Assembly: GCA_029168955.1 (NCBI GenBank)
Contig: JAPDOI010000040.1
Coordinates: 2,592,501 to 2,656,500 of the forward strand
Direction of reading: 5' to 3'
Source of the DNA: Aplectana chamaeleonis
Lineage: Eukaryota > Nematoda > Chromadorea > Rhabditida > Cosmocercidae
DNA length: 64,000 nucleotides
Part shown: positions 35,390 to 45,900 of the stretch, piece after piece
Layout: the number at the start of each line of letters is the position of its first letter
How positions within the stretch are numbered: position 1 is the first letter of the stretch
Position numbers and translations under genes: made by a program
The notes under the pieces: generated by a model
What the model was told of the DNA's origin: nothing
Seen by the model: only the letters and a program-made list of their open reading frames with translations
Database searches by the model: none

Positions 35390-35945
35390 ACCGGCATGTG
35401 GATCGAATCCACACCGCGGGTGTGGCTAAGGAGCAGTTCGGCTGGTACACAAGACGCTCGCGACGATAAAACGCTGGGCGCGCTGATCGTCCTTGGGGCG
35501 CGTTAACCGAGGGCACTCAAAAAAGTTGTTGTTGTTCCATTATAGCCGTTTCCCTTTATCGTTTTTCACATTTTGTTCATGTAGGTTGGTGTGTCAGACG
35601 TAGGGTCGGCGTCAGAATCAATATCATCATCTCCCATTCCGCTCCAAGAAGCAAACAAAAAGAACTAAAAAAAATTGCATAAAAAGTGCGAATTCCATTG
35701 AAACGATGGTATGAGCAGCATTGCGTCTAAAAAAGCACAATGTAAACAAAACAACATGAAAAAATGCAAAAAAATGATAAAGGGAGACGGCTACAATGAG
35801 ACAACGACTACTTTTTCCGAAGGTACTCGGTTAACGCGCCCCAAGGACGATGAGCGCGCACAGCGCTTTTCCGTCGCGTTTCGTGTGTGCTAGCCGAACT
35901 GCTCCTTAGCCACACCCGCGGTATGGATTCGATCCACATGCCTCC
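35390..35945. repeat. foldback element
   Basis: gcatgtggatcgaatccacaccgcgg on the left pairs with ccgcggtatggattcgatccacatgc on the right; arms of about 135 bp reach gcgcgttaaccga. Confidence 0.88.
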
Positions 35946-36184
35946 CGCCACATCTCGACTCTCGCCGTCTGCGCTCTGACCCACGTACTGCTGCTGCTGA
36001 CTATCGATTGCGTATTTCGCAGAGGAACTGGGTGGCGCTGGGGGCAACCGGGCTCAGCAGGTTTTTCCACCCCGGACTCATTCGGACTCAGCTGGTTTTT
36101 CGACGAAGTCTGACGGAGGCCTGAGAGTGTGAATGCCCAATCGCGAAAAATTAGCGGCCATCCTAATCGACGCCTAACCAACAC

Positions 36185-36525
36185 AGATGAATACAGCAAA
36201 TAAACGCATCTACTGTGCTTATCTGGGCCAAATTCCGGTCCGCAATTGCGTCTCGAGACGCTTTGCGGCCGCACGCGCTCGAGTCAGTCGGGTTTCCAGC
36301 GCCAAACCCGACTCAATGTGGCTTTTTTACACAATTTTTTTTCAATTTTTCTTAGTTTCCAGTTTCCAAAACCCACCTAGAGTCAGCAGATCGGCGGCTG
36401 CGGCGGTGGAAGCTCTTCTGACTCGGGAGCGTGCGGCCGCAAAGCGGGGCGAGACGCGATTGCGGGCCGGGATGTGGCACAGATAAGCACAGTAACTGCA
36501 GTTGTGCTCACTTGTTGTATTCATC
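36185..36525. repeat. foldback MITE
   Basis: atgaatacagcaa...gtgcttatctg pairs with cagataagcac...ttgttgtattcat; inner arms gcgtctcg.gacgctttgcggccgcacgc and inverse. Confidence 0.87.
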
Positions 36526-36529
36526 TATC

Positions 36530-36668
36530 GTCCTTCACTGGAGGAGGGATCGCCGCGACGCTGCTTAGCGGGAAAAATTGCGCGATCAATAGCCACTCTA
36601 CCTTCGTTTTCCCGCGCGCAATTTTTCCCGCCAAGCAGCGTCGCGGTGATCCCTCATCCAGTGATGGA
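36530..36668. repeat. near-perfect short palindrome
   Basis: cactggaggagggatcgccgcgacgctgcttagcgggaaaaattgcgcg, split here only to describe it, pairs with its inverse at 36615-36665. Arms of about 50 bp with few mismatches. Confidence 0.9.
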
Positions 36669-37671
36669 CGATATGTAAGAAAATTTTTGTGAGCAATTAT
36701 TTATGAGAGTTTACTGGCCGTGGGTGGTGTTGAATGTCTTCGATGAGGATTTTTTTTGTTCTTCTTTCCTTTTTTTTTTATTTGAAAACTTCATAGTCTG
36801 TGTCGTGCACTGTGAGATTAATAGTTGGCAAACTTATATGTTTCGCAGTTTACAAGACGAGAAGATTGAAAAAAAGGACACAGCGAAAAAATTTCACCCT
36901 CAAAACGGGTCCAACACCGCCCATGGACGCTTAACTATTACAAATAATTATTGAGGCTTTTTCAGAAGAAGCAGCATTTTAGAAATGCGGAAGGGGAATA
37001 ACATAGACAGATAAAGCGAAAAAAATTCCTTCGAATTTCACCAAATAAAAAAGAATTAATTAAAAAATTAATTCTAATAAATAGAAAATCTTCCGCGATG
37101 CGAATCACCACCTCGGCAGTGGAGAATTAAGGTAAGCTACCTGAAAGAGCAGAACTATTAAAAAAACTGAAACCTGTGGAAAGAAATAGAGGAATTTCAA
37201 CGAGGCCACATGATGCGGTCGCCGCGATCGGTCGCAGTGCACGGCGATGCGATCTGGCAATGCCAGTCGCTCAATCGCGCGATTGGGCGACTTTCCCCGC
37301 GATCTTGTCTGAAAGGATCGTGCGACGCGACCAGATCGATACGTAGGGTTTTAATTCGGTCGCGTCGCACAGCGATCGAACTCTGAAAAAGGCCTAACAT
37401 GTTAATGCATATCAGCTGTTGAGCGGCTGGATACCAATCAGCGCAAAGGGTGAAATTACCGCCGTTGCTGGCATCTCAGACATTTCTAAACAAGTGAAAA
37501 CATCTCAGCGAAAACATGAGAAAACGACTGATCTCGTCTCGATGTGTTTACCATCAGCACAGTTGGTATAAAAGCCGCCTCATCTCACTAGAGTCCTCAT
37601 TCGGCATTCTGATGCCGGCTCTGAAAGGTGACTTCGGATCACCCTCCGGAGGCCAGCATAATTTTGGCTGC

Positions 37672-37843
37672 TGGGGTGCATTCCAAGAAGATTTCCATGG
37701 GAGGAAAAATGGGTCTGATAAGACATGACGAATGATAGGCCGAAAGACATGTTCATTTTAGGCGAACTCATAAACTATCATTGGTTGGTATCAATATCAA
37801 ATATGATTTCCTCCCGTCGAAATCTTCTTGGAACGCACCCCTG
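37672..37843. mobile_element. short foldback MITE (ends ggggtgcattccaagaa)
   Basis: Left ggggtgcattccaagaagat, right atcttcttggaacgcacccc. Ends shared with 20412-20586. Confidence 0.85.
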
Positions 37844-39218
37844 GAATGATACAATGGGTATCCTCACGGCGTGGGGGGGGGGCGAATTACGCCGCGGTCC
37901 GCAGAGGGTGGGTCCTCACCGCAGACCTCGGTGAAGATCACGCCCATGTTGCGGACAAGGCGGGGCTTCCTGGGCTGTGGACCTTCAAATTCATTAAATT
38001 TTCGAGGTAAACTCACCCATTTTTCAAGATAAATTCACCTCATTTTCGCGGAAAATTGGGCCCTCTCTCGCTGCCAGCTCGCACCATTTTCACGGGATAT
38101 TCACGCCCATACAGTGAATTTAACGCGGCAAATTAAGCCTTCATGCCGACTTGTACATGAGCATCAAGCCTCTTTTGCTGAGACATCAAGTCTCCAATTG
38201 GCAGAGAGAGTAGTGTTTATTCCTTCATCAAAACGAAGCACATTTTACATTATCTTTATTAAATAAAGTTGTTGATGAGAAGCTTCGACAGCAACTATAA
38301 ATTATTGCGAACACAAACCGCATATCTATCAATAATTTGAATTCTGTAAGTGTTCACCATAAAAAGCGGAGAAGAAGATATGAAAAACCAGAAGAGAATC
38401 GTGCATTATTTTCCTCCTGAGATTCGACAGAACATGCACTTATTTTTTTTTGGTGTCCGGTTTAGGCCCACTCCTTTGCCCTCTCTGCAACGTCCAATAC
38501 GCACCCCCTAAGGTTAACCGGGACGCGTGCCCAGCCCTGGTCCCACCCGGTCAATACGCACCGATATAGCTACAGGCGGGTGCAGAAAAATCAACCCACT
38601 GAGTCTAAGTGCGACCGACTGCTGCCGACCGCAATCCACCCAGTCGATACTGGCGTTTCACGCACGCACACGGGCAGGTGCAACGCACCGAGGTCGGTTT
38701 TTCGACCAAGTCTAACGGAGGCCTCAGAAGCGCATCATCGCTCCGGTTGATTGATCGATATATTTGAGGCGGCGTTCAGAATTTTCGCGGCGCGACGCGA
38801 TGGCACATGTCAGCGCGACGCGAAAATCGCGTCGCGCGGAAATCAAGGTGTGAACGGTGCGCGAACGCTAAGCGACTACGCGCAATTGCGTAATTTTCGC
38901 AATTTTCCGTACCCAAGCAAAACTAATCAATATTTGATCTTATTCTGTCAATTTAAGTGTAATGTACCTTTTTTATCTTTTATCTGTATTATTATGGCAC
39001 ATTTTTGTTTTCGTTGCGACAACTTGCTTCTTTATTGACGAAACAATCAAAAAGACAGCGGGAGCAAATGATGCTAAGAATTTTTTTTGGAGTTGGTAGT
39101 ACAGAATAGGGAGGTTTCGGTGAAATGAGACCGAATTATGCTTGTGTCGTTTGCAAACCGTAAAAAAACTTTATAGCTCTTCAACTGTTTGAAACCATCA
39201 TTCTCATCACACTGTCCT
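37844..39218. other. no gene recognised
   Basis: Contains a poly-G run near 37877, AT-rich sequence, a dispersed repeat at 38530-38720 shared with 35 kb and GC-rich cgcgacgcga hairpins at 38770-38850. No exon was recognised on either strand. Confidence 0.5.
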
Positions 39219-39711
39219 TAAAGGCAGTATTCACGATAAAAAATGTGTTTCAGTTTCTACTAGCAATGGGTAGTGGTGGGCCACACTGTAACGTTGACGT
39301 CGAAAGAACGCATGAAAACGAGCCAGGAAAAGCTTCAAAAGAGTCCGAAGTTGACACTTCGAGCGCGAGGCAAACCCCAAAAGCGCAACACACGCCCACC
39401 GACGTGAACAAATGAGTGCTCGATATCGTGAGATGAGCGATGATTTCCAATTATTAGCCCTGTTCTTCCCTTCATTCTCAGCTTCTCTATTTACTCAGGT
39501 CAGCTCGCATACATCGGCTGCAAAAGACGGAAGTTACAAGCCTCGGACAACTCGTCCACCATGTTTCCTTAGCTCAATTTTCGAGGGACCTTAACTCAGT
39601 TCCCAGAAAGTCTTGTACGATTTCAGAGACATCATTGGAACCAGCATAGGGCCGTTTTCAAGATAGGCGGGAAAACAGAGGAACGTTTTTTATTGTGAAC
39701 ACTGCCTTTAA
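39219..39711. mobile_element. MITE family A, copy 3 (inverted)
   Basis: Reverse-complement copy of the family: carries ctcggacaactcgtccaccatgtttc and both TIRs (aaggcagtattcacgata, ttgtgaacactgccttt). Confidence 0.9.
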
Positions 39712-40449
39712 ATATGCAGACAAAATTGTTTGCAGTATCATCTGAGAACAATACAATAACCCATAACAATTTCAATCAATCTAGTCTTTGAAAAGGCTCG
39801 AGAAAATTAAAAACGCCCCTTGGGTCTCCAATGAAGGAAGAAAAAATGATGACAATCGCTTCGTGGCCATCGCGTCGCGGAGCGATTATATTTTGCGCGT
39901 CAAATTTGATGTATCGCGACTCTTCACTGTGAAAACCTAGCGACGACGCGACGCGACGTCGCTTGATCGATACGTAGGCTAATCATAACGTAGCTTCGCA
40001 CCGCGAATAAACTCTAGACGCCGCCTAAGGGACTGAGCAGAGTGCCGTCAGGGCGCGGCGCGACTTAATGATGGGCTGGAGTATTGATAGATCGCCGCGA
40101 TCTATCAATATGGCAGCTCACCAGTAAGTAAGGATTTAGCAAAGTAAACCGAAAAAAAAAGAAATCTGCTGCAATTGTGCACACATAAGAAATCAATCGA
40201 AATGTAAAACTGCCTCCTGCATAAAATACTGGGCGACTTTCTGGAATATTATTTTGCTGGAAAACAGAAGGATATGCGTTTGCTAAAAAAAGCACTCCGG
40301 AAAAGAGAACGGCTTTAGGGTTTTGAGATGTCTCGGTTTAGGAACGAAGAAGTTCTTGGGGTTTCTGTTCTCGACCTGATTTGCACACCAGTGCTAATAT
40401 TAGATTACTGTGGTGTAAAAGCAATAAGTACCCCAGATCGCTAATGCTT

Positions 40450-40934
40450 GAAGGCAGTGTTCACGATAGGAATCGTTTTTCTGTTTTTCCGCCTATCTTG
40501 AAGACGGTTCCATGCTGATTCCAGTGATGTCTCTGAAATCCAACAAGACCTTCTGGGAACGGAGTTATGGTCCCTCAAAGATTGAGCTATGGAAACATGG
40601 TGGACGAGTTGTCCGAGGCTTGTAACTTCCGTCTCTTGCAGCCGATGTATGCGAACTGACCTGAGTAGAGAAGTTGAGAATGAAGAGAAGAACAGGGCTA
40701 TTGATCGGAAACATCGCTCATCTCACAATCTCGAGCATTCATCTGTTCACGTCGGTGGGCGTGGAAAAGGCATCTGGGGTGTGACGAGCTGACGGGTGCA
40801 CAACTTTGGGCCGTAGGGGACCGTTCTAAGCTCATTTTTCTTAGTTTTTTCAACGTTAGGGTTGCGCTAGGCCCCGCAGCTGGCGATCTCCACCAAAAAA
40901 TCAGACATGGTTTTTATCATGGACACTGCCTTTA
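40450..40934. mobile_element. MITE family A, copy 4
   Basis: Left aaggcagtgttcacgatagg; the first 320 bp match copy 1, the right third differs (gtgacgagctgacggg...) and ends atggacactgccttt. Possibly a recombinant of two families. Confidence 0.82.
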
Positions 40935-41430
40935 ACATAGTCCTAGCATTACCTCTGATAGTGCCCTCTGTTAAAACCTTCGCTGGAGCCGTACAGTGTC
41001 GGAACTGGTTCAGTGAGCCTACTATAAATTTGCGTGACCGACACCAAGCCGTACTAGTGCTGCGCTTCACCTTGTGCAACGTTCTTTTGGGGTCATAATG
41101 TAGGGTTTCCAGAACTGCGAAGCATAAATAATAAATACTGAAGGGTTTATGTATATTGTATACCCACCCCGAACAACCAACAGAAAACTACGTACCAATC
41201 CTGATGTAACCGGGTGAAGATCGTAGTGAATTCCAACTGCAAGAGAGGCGGGAGAAAATCCACTTTCCTTCCAATCACACGCTTGGCTCATCATTGTTCG
41301 TCCAGTCGCGCACGCCACTCATCTTCCGTTTCCCCGCCTCTCACGCGGTTAAAATACATTATGACCATCACCTGATGTAAACCTTGGGTTCTAGCGCGTT
41401 TCTGCCTAATAGGCTTTTTAACAAATTTGG

Positions 41431-41682
41431 GGATTGCTTACGACGATTTTTTTGAAATTTCGTTAGTCGTAACACCAAAAAAGGCCGTTAGTCGTTAAAT
41501 TCGATAGTCGTTAGTCGCAATTACGCACATCCCTGGCGCGCATTGCGCTTTTAGGGTTTGCGTTGCGCTCAAAGTAGCAACTTCGGACTCTTTTGGGTCT
41601 CTTCCTGGCTCAATTATATGGCCCCTCCACTGAACAATCCTAGTGAAAACTGAAGCATTTTTTACCGTGAACATTGCCTTTT
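41431..41682. repeat. hAT-like fragment and truncated family A right end
   Basis: 41433-41534 has repeated gttagtcgt blocks and ends gcacatccctg, a hAT-like right edge. 41540-41682 is the right end of family A (ttcggactcttttgg...accgtgaacattgcctt). Confidence 0.6.
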
Positions 41683-41814
41683 CTTAGTGCCTTTGATCTG
41701 AATAGAGCGACTTTGGATTCGTGGATGTATACATGGGTCTACTGGGCAGCAGAAGGCTTCGAGCCCATCAGAGGCCCACCACGCAGCGATATACAGTCGG
41801 CATGCATCCCAGTA

Positions 41815-41935
41815 ATACTTTGCGGTTCCCAATTGAGGGTTGGCGCGAACTCGGTGCAACTATGTTATGGAATATGACACCAAGTTTGCGCCAACTTTCA
41901 ATTGGAAGCGCAAAGTATCACTGCGATACACGCGA
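41815..41935. repeat. short foldback (ends aatactttgcg)
   Basis: aatactttgcggttcccaattga pairs with tcaattggaagcgcaaagtat, and ggcgcgaact pairs with agtttgcgcc. A related hairpin is at 58362-58490. Confidence 0.78.
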
Positions 41936-41960
41936 ACTGTATATGGTCTGCTTGTCAAGC

Positions 41961-42088
41961 TTAGTCTAGTAAATTTACGAGGCGCAGCCGTTGCGTCTCG
42001 CCGTGCAGCATTCGCGACATCACCGGCGAGCGGAATTTCGGTCGCACGCGCCGATCTACCCCCGCAACCGTTCCATTTACTAGACTAA
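41961..42088. mobile_element. 128-bp MITE family I, copy 1
   Basis: TIRs ttagtctagtaaat and atttactagactaa; GC-rich core with catcaccggc. A second copy with the same core is at 54702-54822. Confidence 0.85.
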
Positions 42089-42329
42089 ATTGTTCAAGGA
42101 AACTACATGACTCCGTGAGCCATTGTGGCTTACTCGGATCTGTACTGAAGCGAGAAAATCGTAGCATGCACAGAGACGTAGGGTGAATGTGCATTCTGCC
42201 AAAATTGAGAATGACGTTCTCTCAAAAGAAAGATCCATCTTCTAACAGCTAAACAAAAAATTTTTGGAGTCTTTCCCCCTAAGGGTTTTAGTAGTTCTGG
42301 ATTCGACACTCGCGATTACGTCAAATAAC

Positions 42330-42335
42330 TTTATT
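42330..42335 (-). terminator. candidate AATAAA for the RBM5-like gene
   Basis: TTTATT on the plus strand, 460 bp past the minus-strand stop at 42797. The AT-rich interval has no repeat edge and could be 3' UTR. Distance makes this a weak call. Confidence 0.35.
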
Positions 42336-42796
42336 TAAATTAGAATAAAAAATCATTTACGCGACTAAAACAGGCGCTAATGAGACATCTGCATCAACAA
42401 CACTTAATAATCGGAAAATAAACATCAACACGTATTTCTGAACAATTTTCGCTCAAATAATCACCATTAACTCTACGCATTTATGATGACAAAATCGACA
42501 AAAACAATCATATGTAGCACACGAAGAGTACCAATCATACAGCAGTAACAAATTAGAGCTACCTACAAAATTAACATGCTCAAATATCACTTATTCACCA
42601 ACAAACAACACAGTAAACCAGTGAAACAAAATGCCGCATTCATGGCAAAAACATAGCCACCTGTCACACTTACAGCACAGATATACTTCCCCGCAGCGAC
42701 ATGTACAGAGAGCGAACAATGTGATTTTTGTGACAAAACATACGCTACTACGACAAGATATAGCTCAAACCGTACGCTTACACCGGGCACTACCGA

Positions 42797-42942
42797 TTAT
42801 TCCAAATCCTTATATCTACTATAGAATGTAGCCCGAACTCGTTCCTGATGAGTAGCCTCAGCACCGTGCAACACTCTTGAGCCTGCTGAGCCTAGACCGG
42901 CCCCCTCAACCCGCCTCGCCGCTTCTATCGGATTCACTATTC
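42797..42942 (-). CDS. rbm-5: RBM5-like last exon: G-patch end and C-terminus
   Basis: Acceptor attttag; two bases complete the Gly of GQG. IVNPIEAARRVEGAGLG finishes the G-patch, and RVRATFYSRYKDLE plus TAA matches the family's KAMFARFTEME ending. Confidence 0.95.
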
Positions 42943-45900
42943 CTAAAATAAAACAAATCATCACGCACAAATTCCCAGCCAGCCTATAATCAAAAATGTG
43001 AGAAGCAGTCCAACAATGGGTCAAAGTTACCCGCTTACAAGGGAAGTATACAAAGCGTAGGTCGGATCTGCCAAAACGACTAGTATAGCTAGTATCTCTC
43101 CTGGCTCAAGAGTAAAAAAGCGCAGTGTCCCGGCCTGAGCTGCAGGTTCAAAAAAGTTATGAGCATTTTTGAAGCCTTGCGAAAAGGCAAGGGCATCAGG
43201 CATTTTTTTGGAGTTTCAAAAAATTTTCTCGGATTTAGATCAAAAGTTGTATGAATGTAGGGGTAATCTAGGGTGGTGAACACGAATCTAGAGTCCATTT
43301 GTCGAAATTTTGAGGTTTACTGTAGGTTACGGTAGGTAACATGTCATTTAGGGGTCGAAACCCACATTAGTATTTTGAAAATCGACAAACGGACATCAGA
43401 TTCGTATTCAATACCCCGATTAACCCCCTTATACAAATTTTCAGTAAAATCTGAGATTTTGACCAAACTACCGTACGTCGCAAAGGGATTGCTCTGGCTC
43501 CAGTTCATCACATCATTTCTATGGGCGTGGGACCAATACTCGGGCGGAGGCGGGGCATGCACCGAGACGACCACGCGGGCGCCCATATAAGGCGACCGAG
43601 ATGGGGGAGCGACATAGTTGCGGACTGCACAGCTTCGCGAAGGGAGCAGCCTACGTGGCGCCGTTGAAGAGTAATGGTTCCGCCTTGACCGAGAGCAAAA
43701 CCGAAGTGGCCAAGTCTCAGTGAAACGCCTCGGTTCGCTATTCACCTGTGTGGTACTGTATTGTAATTGATCTATATTTATCTAAAGTAATTCGAGTGTT
43801 GTCTGTATTACTGTGAATCATAAACTACTATTAATTCAAGTTTTCTGCACTGTGACAACGGTTGGATCCCGTGATATCTCGGTACAGCTTGGTCCGGTCA
43901 TCCATACCCCTAGACACAGCCATATCACCAGCACACGTATACCCACCATAGTCTACCGTAATCTGCTAAAAATCGATAAACGGACTCCAGATTCGTGTTT
44001 CGCACTCCAAATAACCCTCAGATAACGATTTCGAGGCTTATCTATCGTAAAAATACGGAAATCTCGAAAGTAGCGTTTTTTCCTCGAAATTTTACCCGGT
44101 TGGGAAGCTTCGAAAGAAATTAGCCGAAAACTTTGGAAAATCGACTAATAAAAAACAGATTCGTGATCAGCGCCACAGAAAGCCTCCTTGGGAGAGATTC
44201 GAGTCAAATCTGGAACATTTTTCTGAAACGCTTCCAAAGCCTTCTAATCGGTATAAATAAACGCCCAAACGAAAACCCGTACAAGTCCAAAACGCTGTCA
44301 GTCTGGACAAAGAAGGAAATTGTGCCTTCACCCAAACTTTGCTCAGGGGGTAGTTTTGAATGCTGAACACATTTATGAGGTCCGTTTCCGGGTTTTCCGA
44401 AAACTAATGCATGCACATTTTGGGAGGTAGAAAAGGCACCAAAAACGACCTTTTCAGGCTTGTAACTTCTCCGTACCCGCAGCTCGGGACGGGATACTAT
44501 TGAGCCACATGAGATACTAACGATATAAGTCGTTTTGGCAGATCCGACCCACGCTTTGTATACTTCCCTTGTTAGATGAACACCATTTCGCGCAACCTCA
44601 CGTCCGACATTAGATTAATGACGATGAATCTGTGGTTACGGTTTTCTCGACTATGAGATCACGCGTTAGGACCAAGAAAAATCTGCCGCGAGGCAACTCT
44701 GCTGCACACTTACCGGGCAACCCCGTGGAAAACTACTATTTGGCCCTTTAAAGGCAGGGTCCGGGCAGAATTTCGATTTTGAGATTTCCCGCTAAATCGG
44801 TGCGCATGCTACAGGTAGTCCCAAAGAACATGCGAAGACTGCGTAAAAACCGGTCTTCTTCAAGTTATTCCAGCCACTTTCGTTAGCCGATGATCCAGAA
44901 AAGTCAGAAAAGTGTGGCCATGGTCCATATTTTAGCGGTTGTCCACGCATTCCTCAAACGTGCTGTGTAATTATCGGTCATTCCAGCCATGATTATCATG
45001 CTGTGAATACCGTAATCCCTGACTTTGAGGCTATTTTCTCCAGAACTAAGGACTCAGAGTTCGTGAAACGTTCAGACGATGTTCAGCTAGGCCAGTCCAA
45101 TCTATTTAACCCAAATTTTGGTAGTGTCAAAATTTGACCGGACCTTGCCTTTAACTGATTTCGGAGAATTCAAAACGTCAGGTTCATTAGCGTTTCGTTA
45201 TCCACCTCCATATAATACTGGAACGAAAAACTATTCCTCAGACGGTTAACAGCTTATCGAATTTGTGGGGCGCGAGATTAAGAGTAGATACGTAGTGATA
45301 CACATTTTGTGTTAAAAACTTCAGCCTCATTACTCGAAGTTATACTGTAATAATCCCAGGAGTTATTTAGTTGCAGCAGAATTTTGCCGCCATCCGACTT
45401 TGTCGATTTTTAAAATATCCAGCGTTTGTCCTTTGACCAAGCATGATGTGCCATCCGAAAGCGCAAATTAATTCCTATCTAATACTTAATTATTTTCTGT
45501 AAAAAAATCGGAATTTCCATCATTCATGGCGCATGGGGCGCGGACGAGTGTCCTGCATCCGTCTGCGTTCCACTCTCTCACTGTCTCTCACCTCCGCTTC
45601 GCAACCGCAAGCGTTGGAGCCACGTGAATTTCGCATTTTACAGCCTATACGCTTCTAGAAAAAACTCGGCGGCTCTCAAATTATTAGCTGAATTCTAGTG
45701 AAAATCCTTAGCATCTTTGAAAGCACCAAAATCACTTCGAGGCTCAACAAGCTGAAAAGTTGATAAACCTTTGGGACAAACCCTTTGGGACAGCTAACCT
45801 TCTTGCGCGCAGAACTTGCGACGAAGCATGACTATTGATTTTTCACGATTTTCGTGCGCTCGAAAAGCGGGTCTTTCATGCCTTACCTAGTTTAGGCCTC

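Noticed and set aside
37560..37620. Core promoter (ttggtataaaagccgcc)
   Set aside because: A good TATA word, but no exon or gene follows on the plus strand.
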